Source: Simiduia aestuariiviva
GTDB lineage: Bacteria; Pseudomonadota; Gammaproteobacteria; Pseudomonadales; Cellvibrionaceae
Assembly (NCBI RefSeq): GCF_014192475.1
Contig: NZ_JACHXZ010000002.1
Coordinates: forward strand, 44,152-108,151
Reading direction: 5' to 3'
Length of the DNA stretch: 64,000 nucleotides
Of this stretch, positions 19,104 to 28,367 are shown in pieces. The position numbers were made by a program, and so were the translations under genes. The stretch's first letter is position 1; every line of letters starts with the position of its first letter. The notes under the pieces were generated by a model that saw only the letters and a list, made by a program, of their open reading frames with translations, searched no databases and was not told where the DNA came from.

Positions 19104-20603
19104 ATGACAGTACGCACTCGAATTGCGCCGTCGCCCACCGGTGACCCGCATGTGGGCACCGCCTATATCGCCTTATTTAACTACTGCTTTGCCAAAAGCC
19201 AGGGCGGCGAGTTCCTGTTGCGCATTGAAGACACAGACCAAGTGCGCAGCACACCAGAATCAGAGCAAGCCATTCTAGATAGCCTGCGTTGGCTCGGTTT
19301 GGATTGGGATGAGGGGCCGGACGTAGGCGGGCCACACGGGCCTTATCGCCAGAGTGAGCGCAGTGACATCTACCAACGCTATTGTGATGAGCTAATTGAA
19401 AAAGGCCATGCGTTTCGATGCTATCGCACGCCGGAAGAGCTCGACGAGTTGCGTGAAGCGCGTCGTGCACAGGGTGGCTTTGCCGCCTTGAAGCCCAGCG
19501 AGCTGTGCTTGCCTGACGATGAAGTGGCCACGCGGGAGGCCGCGGGCATGCCGTTTGTGATCCGCATGTACGTACCTGAGGGTGAAGGCCCGTGCCCGGT
19601 AGAGGACATGCTGCGTGGCACCATAGAATTAGACTGGGGCCAAGTGGACGCTCAGGTGCTGCTGAAATCCGACGGTTTACCCACATATCATCTCGCCAAT
19701 GTGGTGGACGACCACCTCATGGGTATTACCCACGTACTGCGTGGCGAGGAATGGATCAACTCGGCACCGAAGCATAAGCTGCTGTATGAATACTTCGGTT
19801 GGGACATGCCGGTGCTGTGCCACCTGCCGCTGCTGCGCAACCCCGACAAATCCAAGCTCAGCAAGCGCAAAAACCCCACCAGCATCCTTTATTACAAAGA
19901 TATGGGCTACCTGCCTGAAGGGTTGCTCAATTATTTGGGCCGCATGGGTTGGTCCATGCCGGATGAGCGCGAAAAGTTCACCTTGGCCGAAATGATCGAA
20001 CATTTCGATATCACACGTGTATCGCTCGGCGGTCCCATCTTTGATGTGGAAAAGCTGGATTGGTTAAATGGTATGTGGATACGTGAGAGCCTGAGTCACG
20101 AAGAGCTGGCTAAACGACTGCACGACTGGGCCTTCAACCAAGAAAAGTTAATGGCCTTGTTGCCACACGCCCAAACGCGCATGAACAAGCTCACCGACTT
20201 CGCGCCACTGATGGCGTTCATGGCGGCCGGCCAATTACCGCTGACGGCAGCAAGCTTTGCCGAAGTCAAAATGGACGAAGACCAGCTCAAAGCGGCCCTC
20301 CAATTTGCCCTTTGGCGCCTAGAGGCCCTGCGCACCTGGGATCGCGACAGCATTTTCAATGAGCTGAAAACGCTGGCCGGCCAAATGGACATCAAGGTCA
20401 AGGATTTCTTGGCCCCCATGTTCATCGCCATTGCCGGTACTACCGCGTCTTTCTCTGTGATGGATTCCATGGCCCTGCTGGGCCCCGACATGAGCCGCGC
20501 CCGCATCCGCCACGCCCTCAACAGCGTGTTTGGCGAGATCGGGAAGAAGCAGGCTAAAAAGCTCGAAAAGGCCTACGAAGCGCTCGGTAAATCCGCTGAG
20601 TGA
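19104..20603 (+). CDS. gltX: Glutamyl-tRNA synthetase
   Basis: 499 residues, normal for bacterial GluRS. The N-terminal class I signature is [13 protein letters not shown] (HIGH variant HVGT), and the KMSKS equivalent is KLSKRK at about residue 251-256. The Glu-recognition region [13 protein letters not shown] is intact. It catalyses ligation of Glu to tRNA-Glu, feeding translation and tetrapyrrole synthesis. A tRNA-Ala gene follows 120 bases downstream but has its own promoter. Discriminating versus non-discriminating type cannot be decided from sequence. Confidence 0.98.
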   Translation: MTVRTRIAPSPTGDPHVGTAYIALFNYCFAKSQGGEFLLRIEDTDQVRSTPESEQAILDSLRWLGLDWDEGPDVGGPHGPYRQSERSDIYQRYCDELIEKGHAFRCYRTPEELDELREARRAQGGFAALKPSELCLPDDEVATREAAGMPFVIRMYVPEGEGPCPVEDMLRGTIELDWGQVDAQVLLKSDGLPTYHLANVVDDHLMGITHVLRGEEWINSAPKHKLLYEYFGWDMPVLCHLPLLRNPDKSKLSKRKNPTSILYYKDMGYLPEGLLNYLGRMGWSMPDEREKFTLAEMIEHFDITRVSLGGPIFDVEKLDWLNGMWIRESLSHEELAKRLHDWAFNQEKLMALLPHAQTRMNKLTDFAPLMAFMAAGQLPLTAASFAEVKMDEDQLKAALQFALWRLEALRTWDRDSIFNELKTLAGQMDIKVKDFLAPMFIAIAGTTASFSVMDSMALLGPDMSRARIRHALNSVFGEIGKKQAKKLEKAYEALGKSAE

Positions 20604-20642
20604 TTAAATCCAAAACTGCGGTAAGTTTTTGATTTTAAACGC

Positions 20643-20670
20643 TTGACAGGGCAGGGCGCAGTGGTAGAAT
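20643..20670 (+). promoter_or_regulatory. Promoter of tRNA-Ala
   Basis: Perfect -35 TTGACA (20643-20648), 16-base spacer, -10 TAGAAT (20665-20670), then the GC-rich discriminator gcgcccc. Confidence 0.85.
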
Positions 20671-20722
20671 GCGCCCCACTTCAGACGGACGGGCTAAGCC
20701 TATTCACTGAAACCCAGAATTT

Positions 20723-20798
20723 GGGGCTATAGCTCAGCTGGGAGAGCGCAACACTGGCAGTGTTGAGGTCAGCGGTTCGATCCCGCTTAGCTCCACCA
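20723..20798 (+). tRNA. tRNA-Ala (anticodon GGC)
   Basis: 76 nt. Acceptor GGGGCTA pairs with TAGCTCC (one G-U pair), discriminator A, encoded CCA. Anticodon stem caaca/tgttg encloses loop CTGGCAG, giving anticodon GGC. The D-arm tagctcagctggga and T-arm ggttcgatcc are normal. Confidence 0.98.
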
Positions 20799-20801
20799 TA
20801 T

Positions 20802-20836
20802 AAAAACCCTTCGTGTGAATGCACGAGGGGTTTTTT
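20802..20836 (+). terminator. Terminator of tRNA-Ala
   Basis: Stem acccttcgtg / cacgaggggt with loop tgaat (20806-20830 region) and six T. A related hairpin with compensating changes occurs alone at 46957-46990. Confidence 0.9.
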
Positions 20837-21313
20837 ATGGGCGCAGCAAGGCTGCGGGGTTGTTCTTAGTCTCGGTTCACAACGCTGATCCCGTCAGATT
20901 TTGGTAATGGCGCATTTCAGCCAACAGGCCGCAGCCCCGAGCAAAGGGGTGAAGCAAGTAAATACAAAGCGCTGCTTTGTGCGCAGCTGAACGCCATCCA
21001 TCTATGATTGATGGCCGGTCCCCATGGGCGCAAATCCATCCCGCACCCATTGTTCCCTATCTTGCCGTAATCCGCGTCTTTTATTGGTTCTACCATTAAA
21101 AAGTTTAAGCTTCATTGGCGGCTACCTGTTGTGCTAGCCGGTGCGGAGCAGGTGCGCCCCGCCTTTCTCCCCACCGTGCTTTCTCCCCACCGCGCTTTCT
21201 GCACCGGGCTATTTTGGTTATTCTAGGCGCCAAAACCTGTTTACACTCGGGCCATGTCCTTCTAACGGTCTAAGACCCCCAAGAACAATAAGCGTGAAAG
21301 GCCATTTTTTACA
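20837..21313. other. Intergenic region upstream of the kinase island
   Basis: About 480 bases with no supportable gene. It contains a 7-bp hairpin acaaagc/gctttgt at 20964-20980 and two near-identical 16-base tandem units (tttctccccaccgtgc, tttctccccaccgcgc) at about 21163-21195. It presumably carries the promoter of the dynamin-like gene; I could not pick out convincing -35/-10 boxes. Confidence 0.5.
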
Positions 21314-23224
21314 ATGAACACATTGCCTCAGTTAACGGAAGAATTTCAAAGTTGTACTCAGCAGGGCCTGTCGGTATGCCAGTTTATCGAGCGGGGCCAA
21401 GCGAATACCCCCTTGGGTGATCTGTTTGAGCAGCTTCAGCGAGGTGCTTCCAATAAGCCCTTGGGCATTACGTTATTGGGTTTGTCAGAGGATGCCCGCA
21501 GTGCGGCGCTCAAGTGGTTGTATGGCCATAATTTTGCGGTGTTTTCTCTAGAGGTCTGTCAGCAAATCGGGCTGCTAGAGGTGCATCTGAAGGAGCGCGG
21601 CTATTCCTTGGAAAAGAGCACGGGCGAGCGTCAGGAGTTTGATTCCTGGGATGACTTTATGGCTGCCATCGGTGCGGCCGAGTTGTTTGAAAAGAGCGCG
21701 AACGCCGCAGCCAGTGGTGCGAAAGGGGCCCTTAAGATTGGCACGGAAGCCCCCACGGGGGTGCGCAATCTGCAAGTGCTCATGCCTGAAAATAGCGCCT
21801 TTGTGGCGGAGTCACCGGCGCTGCTTACGCGTTTACTCACAGAGTCCAACCTATTAATGGTCGCCGCGGCCCCCGATTACCAGCTCACAGAGGTGGACAA
21901 GCAAGTCATCAAACACCTGCAAGAGGACATGGTGGCCTTTTGGCCCTTGCTGCCAGTGGATGAACTCTCAGAGGATTTAGCCATTCCCGAAAAGGGTTGG
22001 TGGACCCAGTGGCACAGTATTATCACCTTGCCGCCTACCTTGCTCACCACCCATATTGATGCTGCCATTCCCGCACATTTGGCTGAAGTGCGCGATGAGC
22101 TTCGCATGGCGATGCAGTTAGCCTTACAGGTAAAGCGCCAGGTGTCCGCCACCGACGCCCTGTCAGACCGTTATGAGCAGGAGCTCAAGCAGCTGCAAAG
22201 CCGCAAAAAGCGTGAAGCACGTAAAAGTAGCCAAGATCAATCGCAAGCGCCCGATCTGACCTTTTGGAGCCAACTACGCACAGAAATCAACGATGAGTGC
22301 CAAGCCGCCACGCGCGCGTTGCAAGAGGCTAGTCGCAAGCGTGAGTTAGGCAGTAGCACCGGCAATGCACAGCTCAAACAGCACACAGACAGCCTAACCA
22401 TCGACGACCTAGAGCGCGAAGATGGCTACAAAACCGTCAAGCTCACGCTTGGCAAGCAATACCAGTCAGAGCTGATGCGCTTCTTGCAGCACAACAGTAA
22501 GCAAGCCCTCCAGCAAGACCTGCAAAGCCTGCAAAGCGCATTGCAGGCTGCCGCCGATCGCCTCGCTGAAAAGTGCGCCCAGCAGCTGGGTTACAAACCC
22601 GTCTTGGCGGTACCCGCGCCGGATGAAAAATCACTCTGGCAAGACATGGTAGAAATGATTGGTCTAGAGCTGCGCTACCAAGGCGAGTTGCCCAAACGCG
22701 GCTTTATCGATCGCCTCAGCGAAGGCCGCAAGGGCGCCATGGCGCTGATGATGAGCGTGATGTTGCTGGGCTATATTGGGGTAGACCTGCGTACCTCTGG
22801 CTGGTTAGGGATGGTTTTGGTCCCCGTGTTTATTGGCACGATTATCTACACGTTTATTAGCTTTAAAAAAGACGAAGCGCACCGCGTCGATAAGGAACTC
22901 AGCCGCGTGCGTGAAGAATTGTTGGCGTCTAGTCGCCGGTTAAGCGCAGAAATTAGCCGCCTCAAGCAAACCAAACTCGCCGAATATACCGATGCCCTCA
23001 AAAAGCAGTGGTCGTTACAGCTAGAGCAAACCGCCAAAGATGTCAGTGCTCGCACCCAGGCAGAGCGCGATCAAATTGCTCACCGGGCACGCACCCGCAT
23101 CGGCGCCATCGACACCCAGCTAAGCGAATGGCAAAACTACCGGTTAACAGTGCAGCGGCTGATCACCAATGTGCAACAGTTGCACGACAAAATGCTGCGC
23201 TACCTTAAAAGCGTTTCGGCATAA
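21314..23224 (+). CDS. Dynamin-like membrane protein without a P-loop
   Basis: 636 residues, not recognised as a named family. The first part looks like a decayed G domain. A beta strand, GITLLGLSEDARSAALKWLYG, sits where G1 should be but lacks GKS/T. NLQVLMPENSAF is placed like G3, and NLLMVAAAPDYQ...WPLLPVDEL like the strand to G4. Long charged helices follow (about 285-460). A two-helix membrane hairpin lies at about 480-520 (MALMMSVMLLGYIGV, MVLVPVFIGTIIYTFI), and the coiled coil continues to the end. This G domain, hairpin paddle and helical-stalk order resembles bacterial dynamin-like proteins, so I call it a pseudo-GTPase candidate; it could also be an unrelated coiled-coil membrane protein. 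It precedes K1 by 66 bases, same strand, probably one operon. Confidence 0.5.
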   Translation: MNTLPQLTEEFQSCTQQGLSVCQFIERGQANTPLGDLFEQLQRGASNKPLGITLLGLSEDARSAALKWLYGHNFAVFSLEVCQQIGLLEVHLKERGYSLEKSTGERQEFDSWDDFMAAIGAAELFEKSANAAASGAKGALKIGTEAPTGVRNLQVLMPENSAFVAESPALLTRLLTESNLLMVAAAPDYQLTEVDKQVIKHLQEDMVAFWPLLPVDELSEDLAIPEKGWWTQWHSIITLPPTLLTTHIDAAIPAHLAEVRDELRMAMQLALQVKRQVSATDALSDRYEQELKQLQSRKKREARKSSQDQSQAPDLTFWSQLRTEINDECQAATRALQEASRKRELGSSTGNAQLKQHTDSLTIDDLEREDGYKTVKLTLGKQYQSELMRFLQHNSKQALQQDLQSLQSALQAAADRLAEKCAQQLGYKPVLAVPAPDEKSLWQDMVEMIGLELRYQGELPKRGFIDRLSEGRKGAMALMMSVMLLGYIGVDLRTSGWLGMVLVPVFIGTIIYTFISFKKDEAHRVDKELSRVREELLASSRRLSAEISRLKQTKLAEYTDALKKQWSLQLEQTAKDVSARTQAERDQIAHRARTRIGAIDTQLSEWQNYRLTVQRLITNVQQLHDKMLRYLKSVSA

Positions 23225-23290
23225 CACATTGCGTACCAGCAGCAGCGCCCCTTGGGGCATTTTAATAAACGAAAAATACGGAAGGCGACG

Positions 23291-25921
23291 ATGGCGCTAT
23301 CGCAACTAAAAAACAGTTTGGGCTTAGATGAAACGGCCACCCCACAGGAAATAGCTGCTGCGATCGCCAGTAAAAAAGCACAGTTGCAACAAAAACTCGC
23401 GGCAGCGCCCACCGATGCCCTCAAAACTAAGTTTCAAACCATGCTGGCTCAGTTGCAGGCAGCAGAAGCCGAAGTGGCAGCTGCTTCAGCACAGCTTCAA
23501 CCCCCATCGCACTCACCCTTAAGCCAAACCAAACTGGCCGATTTGCCCGGCATGGGCGAGGCCGCCGCGCCCACCGTGCAACTCAGTGAGGGGCAGCTGT
23601 TGGCCAGCCGCTACGAGGTCAAGGAGCAAATTGGCGCAGGTGGTATGGGTGCGGTTTACTGCGCCTTTGATCGCACCCGCAATAAAAACATCGCCATAAA
23701 AGTGTTGCTGCCCGCACTCACCAGCAGCGAGCGCGCCCGCGAGCGTTTTTTAGACGAGGCGCGGCTCTCAAGCGAGCTCAGTCACCCCAACATCATCAAT
23801 GTGTTTGATGTGCAAAACGATGGCGATAACTGGTTTATCACTATGGAATTACTAGAGGGCCAGAGCCTGCGCAGTTACATCGCTAGTCATGAGGCTACAC
23901 GCACGCCCATAGAGGTGGAAGAAACGCTAGATATTGTCAGCACACTGTGTGATGCCCTAGCGCACGCCCACGGCAAAACCGTGCACCGCGACATCAAGCC
24001 TGAAAATATTTTTCTGTGTGAAGACGGCACCGTCAAGCTGATGGATTTCGGCATCGCGCGCTTAATGTCCAACAGCCAGCGCACCCAAACCGGCGCTGCC
24101 ATGGGCACCGCCTACTACATGGCGCCCGAGCAAATCAAAGGCCGCGGCGATATCGACGGCCGTGCCGATCAATACGCACTGGGCGTCTTGCTGTATGAAA
24201 TGTTGGCCGGCGATGTGCCCACCGGGCGCATCGAAAGCTTGCATAAAATCCGCAAAGACGTGCCCGCAAGCCTAGCCCGCACCGTAGATACCGCGCTGGC
24301 CCCCAAAGCCGAAAACCGCTTCGCCAACATCACAGAATTTAAAGCCGCGTTAACCAAAAAGGGCGGCGTTGCATTGCCCAGCCTACCGTGGAAAAAACTC
24401 GGCATTGCCGCCGGCGTATTAGTCGCCGCTATCGGTGTAGGCGGTCTATTAAGTTCTGTCTCGGTAGATTGGGCCTCGCTGCTACCCAAAAGCAAAGCAG
24501 AAATTGCTGCACAAAAAGCCGTGGTGGCAAAAGCACAGGGCGAAATTAAAGTGTACAAGCAGCGATTGGAAAACGGCCGCCGGCAATTGGCGAGTGACCT
24601 GCGCGATGCCCAGCGCAATAACGAGAAAAATCTGGCTGCGCTGCAACACTGGCAAGATATTACCGAGCGCGCCATTTTTGGTGGCAATCAAGTCACCGAG
24701 TTAGAAGGCCAGCTCAGCATGGCCGAAACCCTGCTGCGGGAAAATGCCTTTGAGGCGGCACAAGCAAGCATGGATAAGGTGAGTGCTGGGTATGAAAAAT
24801 TATGGGAAGACTTCAGCGCCGCTGAAGAGTTATTTGAGGCCGCACAAAAAACTGCCGCAATGAATGAACAATGGCAAAACCACTCAGCAGATTATGAAGT
24901 CTTTGCCCCCAGACAAACCAGTGCCGCAACGGCCGCAGAACAAAGCGCCAAAACCGCAGAGCGCAGCGGCGAATTTAGCCAAGCCAAAAGCCATTACCAC
25001 AGCGCACAACAGCATTGGCAACGTGCGTTTGAGTCGGTTGCTGCGGAAGTGGCAGGGGTGAAGCAAATGCGTAAGTATGCGGCGGAAAAGTTGGCTGCAG
25101 AGAAAAGTGCGCGTAGACGAGCTGAGGAAAAGAAGAGAAAAGAGCGTCGTCAAGCCGAAGTTGAAGAATACCAAAGACGTGCGGTTGCGGCCTATGTTGG
25201 CCAGTGGGTTACCATCCCGGCGGGTAGCTTTCGCATGGGCGATCTAACGGGAAATGGCAGCAGCAATGAAATGCCCGTGCGCACAGTAAACATTCGCGCC
25301 TTTAAGATGCTGGCGCACGAAGTGACTTGGGCGCAGTATCAGCCGTGTATTGATGCCGGTGCCTGCCCAGATAACAAGAGTAAAGGTGGAGACTATGGCT
25401 GGGGCAAAGGTAGCCGGCCGGTGATATTGGTAAGTTGGAATGACATTACACAGCACTACATTCCGTGGTTAAACAAGGCGTCTGGCCAGCGCTTTCGGTT
25501 GCCGACCGAAGCGGAGTGGGAATATGCCGCGCGAGCGGGCAGCAGCACTGATTACCCTTGGGGTAATACCCTCAGTCGTACGTATGCCAATTACGGTGAC
25601 GATGAATGCTGTGATGGGTACGCCAGCGGAAAAGATCAATGGTTGAATACTGCGCCGGTAAAAAGCTTTGCGCCAAATGCTTGGGGTTTGTACGACATGC
25701 ACGGTAATGTGTTTGAGTACGTGCAAGATTGTTGGAATGATAATTACCAAGGCGCGCCCACAAACGGCAGTGCTTGGTTAAGTGGCGATTGCAGAGAGCG
25801 TGTGATACGTGGCGGCGATTGGGGCTTTCCTGTGGACTTCTTGCGTTCGAGCAGCCGTTATGGGATGGACCGGTCTTTTGTCAGCACTAACAGGGGCTTT
25901 CGGCTTGTTCAGGATTTGTAA
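23291..25921 (+). CDS. K1: J-like/Ser-Thr kinase/TM/FGE-domain receptor kinase
   Basis: 876 residues. The start at 23291 is set by CGGAAGG just upstream and by alignment with the paralogous N-termini. Domains: J-like helical region 1-65 with AAPTDALKTKF; linker LSQTKLADLPGMG shared by all paralogs; Hanks kinase about 105-360 with GAGGMG, IAIKVL, HRDIKPEN (about 231), DFG and APEQ, all intact; TM about 368-390 (LGIAAGVLVAAIGVGGLL); coiled stalk about 395-630; FGE-sulfatase/EgtB-type domain about 636-876 (IPAGSFRMGDLTG, FRLPTEAEWEYAARAG, GLYDMHGNV, GFRLVQ). The FGE catalytic cysteines are missing near the C-terminus (RGGDWGFPVDFLRSS), so a binding role is more likely than formylglycine synthesis. 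Topology: kinase in the cytoplasm, FGE domain in the periplasm. The signal sensed is unknown. Confidence 0.9.
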   Translation: MALSQLKNSLGLDETATPQEIAAAIASKKAQLQQKLAAAPTDALKTKFQTMLAQLQAAEAEVAAASAQLQPPSHSPLSQTKLADLPGMGEAAAPTVQLSEGQLLASRYEVKEQIGAGGMGAVYCAFDRTRNKNIAIKVLLPALTSSERARERFLDEARLSSELSHPNIINVFDVQNDGDNWFITMELLEGQSLRSYIASHEATRTPIEVEETLDIVSTLCDALAHAHGKTVHRDIKPENIFLCEDGTVKLMDFGIARLMSNSQRTQTGAAMGTAYYMAPEQIKGRGDIDGRADQYALGVLLYEMLAGDVPTGRIESLHKIRKDVPASLARTVDTALAPKAENRFANITEFKAALTKKGGVALPSLPWKKLGIAAGVLVAAIGVGGLLSSVSVDWASLLPKSKAEIAAQKAVVAKAQGEIKVYKQRLENGRRQLASDLRDAQRNNEKNLAALQHWQDITERAIFGGNQVTELEGQLSMAETLLRENAFEAAQASMDKVSAGYEKLWEDFSAAEELFEAAQKTAAMNEQWQNHSADYEVFAPRQTSAATAAEQSAKTAERSGEFSQAKSHYHSAQQHWQRAFESVAAEVAGVKQMRKYAAEKLAAEKSARRRAEEKKRKERRQAEVEEYQRRAVAAYVGQWVTIPAGSFRMGDLTGNGSSNEMPVRTVNIRAFKMLAHEVTWAQYQPCIDAGACPDNKSKGGDYGWGKGSRPVILVSWNDITQHYIPWLNKASGQRFRLPTEAEWEYAARAGSSTDYPWGNTLSRTYANYGDDECCDGYASGKDQWLNTAPVKSFAPNAWGLYDMHGNVFEYVQDCWNDNYQGAPTNGSAWLSGDCRERVIRGGDWGFPVDFLRSSSRYGMDRSFVSTNRGFRLVQDL

Positions 25922-25929
25922 GCCCGTCG

Positions 25930-26037
25930 ATAGCAATAGCGTACCGTATTGCACCAAAAGTAATTCAACCGTTTTTAATGCAATTGAAAAAGGTGGATTG
26001 CGCCACCGTTAATCCACTCTACGTTTTGAAGTGGTAT
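25930..26037. repeat. Dispersed palindromic repeat, copy 1 (after K1)
   Basis: Contains the core ggtggatt...aatccactctacg at 25992-26023, preceded by a second half-palindrome (agcaatagc...attgcacc). The same two-part element follows K2, K3 and K4. The core is an inverted repeat (GGTGGATT/AATCCACC) of a type I recall as dispersed in many proteobacterial genomes. Confidence 0.75.
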
Positions 26038-26116
26038 TGATGTTTGCGCCACAAGCGGCTCGGCCACTTCAATACCTTTAACATGGCCATCAAAGAAGAC
26101 GCGGGAGAAACACCTA

Positions 26117-27133
26117 ATGCAAGCTCGAAAGATCATGGCGTTTGTTTTTCTGGCATTCACTCCCCTCGCGGTACCGAAGGTGATTGCCGCGGTTGATCCG
26201 CTGCAGGGACGTTTTGTGGAATCCTGGGAGGTGGTTACTAATGCGCGCCACGGCATTCCCAATCGCGATTATTTGGTGGCTAGCGCCCCCAACACCACCA
26301 GTTTGCAACAGGGCTGGAATGACCAGCACGACAACAAGAAAAAGCACGGCTTGCAATACTATGTGGCCAATCAAAATACCAGTGTTGAATATTTTTGGCA
26401 GGGTGAAAGGCAGTCCACTGCCAGTTATCGCAACGGCAAGCCCGATGGCTGGTTTAGTGTTTTTCAGCAGGGCAAGAAGCACGGCTTGCAACACTACTTT
26501 TCTGGCGCAACCCTCAGCGTTGAAGGCTATGAACACGGCCAGCGGCGTTGGGCAGGAAACTGGGAACAGGGGCACCCCGGCGGCTGGTTTAATCATTTTG
26601 TTGATAATAAAAAACATGGTCGGCAAATTTATGTAGGCGACAGAAATGACTGGAGCTTTGAAGATTATGTGAACGGTCAGAAGCACGGCTGGAGCGGCGC
26701 GATGAAGGGCGATGTGCGCGACGGTTGGTTTTATCGTTTTCATCTGGGCAAACAGGTTGAGCGTGCCTATTACGTTTTGGGCGTGCTGAAAAATCAGGAG
26801 GTGCTCGCCGCTAACGGCCAATGGCATTCATCGCAGGCCGGCAGTTCAACCATTGATGACGCATTAATTTGGGGGGCAACCACAGCGGGTGAGCGCACGA
26901 ATGTAGAATCTTCCCGCCGCGTGGGCTTTTCTAACATCGCGGTGCCCACGTTGCCGGTGGTGCCTGGCGTCATGGCGCAGCCCACAACCAAGCCAGTACC
27001 CAGTGATGCCACATTACCCGAAACCAATTTACAGCCCATGCGTTTTTCTGAGATGTGTGATTTTCCCCACGGCGTAGTTTCTTGTAAGCGCATTCGGCTC
27101 GGGCAGCAGCCCGAGCAATCTGGTGGGGATTAA
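26117..27133 (+). CDS. Exported MORN-like repeat protein
   Basis: 338 residues with a signal peptide (MQARKIMAFVFLAFTPLAVPKVIAA). Residues about 70-220 consist of repeats with the pattern KKHGLQxYxxG, YxNGKPDGWF and GQKHGWSG, resembling MORN or YwqK-type repeats where a charged beta hairpin alternates with G-W/F. The C-terminal third is Thr/Pro/Ser-rich and probably flexible. There is no catalytic motif I recognise. Its location after K1 and the repeat element suggests an envelope component of the island. It converges with the lipoprotein gene downstream (26-base gap). Confidence 0.65.
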   Translation: MQARKIMAFVFLAFTPLAVPKVIAAVDPLQGRFVESWEVVTNARHGIPNRDYLVASAPNTTSLQQGWNDQHDNKKKHGLQYYVANQNTSVEYFWQGERQSTASYRNGKPDGWFSVFQQGKKHGLQHYFSGATLSVEGYEHGQRRWAGNWEQGHPGGWFNHFVDNKKHGRQIYVGDRNDWSFEDYVNGQKHGWSGAMKGDVRDGWFYRFHLGKQVERAYYVLGVLKNQEVLAANGQWHSSQAGSSTIDDALIWGATTAGERTNVESSRRVGFSNIAVPTLPVVPGVMAQPTTKPVPSDATLPETNLQPMRFSEMCDFPHGVVSCKRIRLGQQPEQSGGD

Positions 27134-27159
27134 ATCACGCGCCGCCCGTGGCGAAAACG

Positions 27160-28284
27160 CTATTGAATAATCAACGGCAGCACAGTGACGTCTGCGTCAA
27201 TGGTATTCAGCGTGTGCAACAGTTGTTGCAGGCGCTGGGTGTCGCCACGGCGGTACACGGGCAATAATGTATCGCTGCTTAATGGGTTTTTTGTAACCAA
27301 CAACACCAGTGTGTCGGTGGTTATTGCTTGGTCTTCCAGTGCGCCGGCTTCAAATACTCCGCCGGTTTCTGGAATGGTGTAGGCACGGTTGGGGGCAAGC
27401 GCCACATTACTGCGCAAAACATCCAGCTCACCGTTTTCATAAATGCCAATCACATGGGCGTAGCCGCCGCGCGGGTGCTTTGCCACCAGCCGGTATTCAG
27501 CTTCATTGGCGATGGGGCGGTTGATCAACTGGCCATCCAGCGTAATTGCCGCTAATTGTGCGCTTCCGCGATGCAATGTTGGCCAATTCACCGCGAGCTG
27601 CAATTGTTCGGCAGATAGCACAAAGGGCTGGTTGCCAATGCGCAGTTGCCATTGCTGCTCGTTAGGCAGGTGAAACAAGGTGACGGCAAGTTGCGTGTTT
27701 GCCAGCGCGTTGTGCACAACAGAAAAGTGGCTGCGCCAGTAATCGTCAACGGCGCTAAGCAGTGAGCTTTCAGCTAAGGCCGGCGTTGCATCCCAAATAA
27801 AATTCGCTGTTTGATTGCCGTAGTGCTTTGCCAGCGAGGCGGCAATTTTTTGTGCAAGTGGGCGGCGATCGAGACGCAATGCAATATGCACTCGGCCGGG
27901 CTGGGTTTGTTGGTCTAAACAGGCAATCTCTAAATCTTGCAGTTGTGCCTGCGCCCGGCTCGACACCGTTTGGTGATAGCCGGTTGTTACTTGAGTATCG
28001 TTTTTTTGGGTGGTGGCAGTGGACTGGCTGGTAACCGCCACGCCCAGTTGCTCGCTCAAATCGGCGTAGGCGTGTTGTTTCGCCTCAGCCAAACTGCCGC
28101 CTTCACCGTAGCCAAACATTTGATCGCCCGATGATTGGGTCGTGGCTTGTAAGCAGGGTGATTGAGGCCGTTGCTGCGTGCTGATTTGTGCGGGTGGCTG
28201 TGTGGGCGTAGAGGTACAGGCCGCTAAGATTGCGCTCAACGCGAGCAGGGGTACGATTTGCAACCTGACTGTGGGTTTGTGCAT
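27160..28284 (-). CDS. LPP20/DUF4384-like lipoprotein
   Basis: 374 residues from the ATG at 28284, chosen because it gives a clean lipoprotein signal (MHKPTVRLQIVPLLAL, lipobox LAAC with Cys22); the upstream extension has no such feature. Residues about 55-150 resemble LPP20-family domains (GEGGSLAEAKQHAYADLSEQLGV), which occur in outer-membrane-associated proteins. Residues about 235-345 resemble DUF4384 (YRLVAKHPRGGYAHVIGIYENGELDVLRS), a domain often fused to caspase-like or kinase-linked proteins. An anchored envelope sensor or scaffold is plausible. It is downstream of the Ala-rich gene on the same strand (83-base gap), probably one operon. Confidence 0.65.
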   Translation of the reverse strand: MHKPTVRLQIVPLLALSAILAACTSTPTQPPAQISTQQRPQSPCLQATTQSSGDQMFGYGEGGSLAEAKQHAYADLSEQLGVAVTSQSTATTQKNDTQVTTGYHQTVSSRAQAQLQDLEIACLDQQTQPGRVHIALRLDRRPLAQKIAASLAKHYGNQTANFIWDATPALAESSLLSAVDDYWRSHFSVVHNALANTQLAVTLFHLPNEQQWQLRIGNQPFVLSAEQLQLAVNWPTLHRGSAQLAAITLDGQLINRPIANEAEYRLVAKHPRGGYAHVIGIYENGELDVLRSNVALAPNRAYTIPETGGVFEAGALEDQAITTDTLVLLVTKNPLSSDTLLPVYRRGDTQRLQQLLHTLNTIDADVTVLPLIIQ

Positions 28285-28367
28285 GGGGTTGGCCGTATTT
28301 TTAAGGTTGTTATAGACCGAAGGGAAAAGCACCACCACCCGCGAAAGGCGGTGGTGCAATAACAGCG

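Noticed and set aside
25207-25921. True formylglycine-generating enzyme activity of the kinase C-termini
   Set aside because: The catalytic cysteines near the C-terminal GFR motif are absent and no sulfatase genes are nearby.
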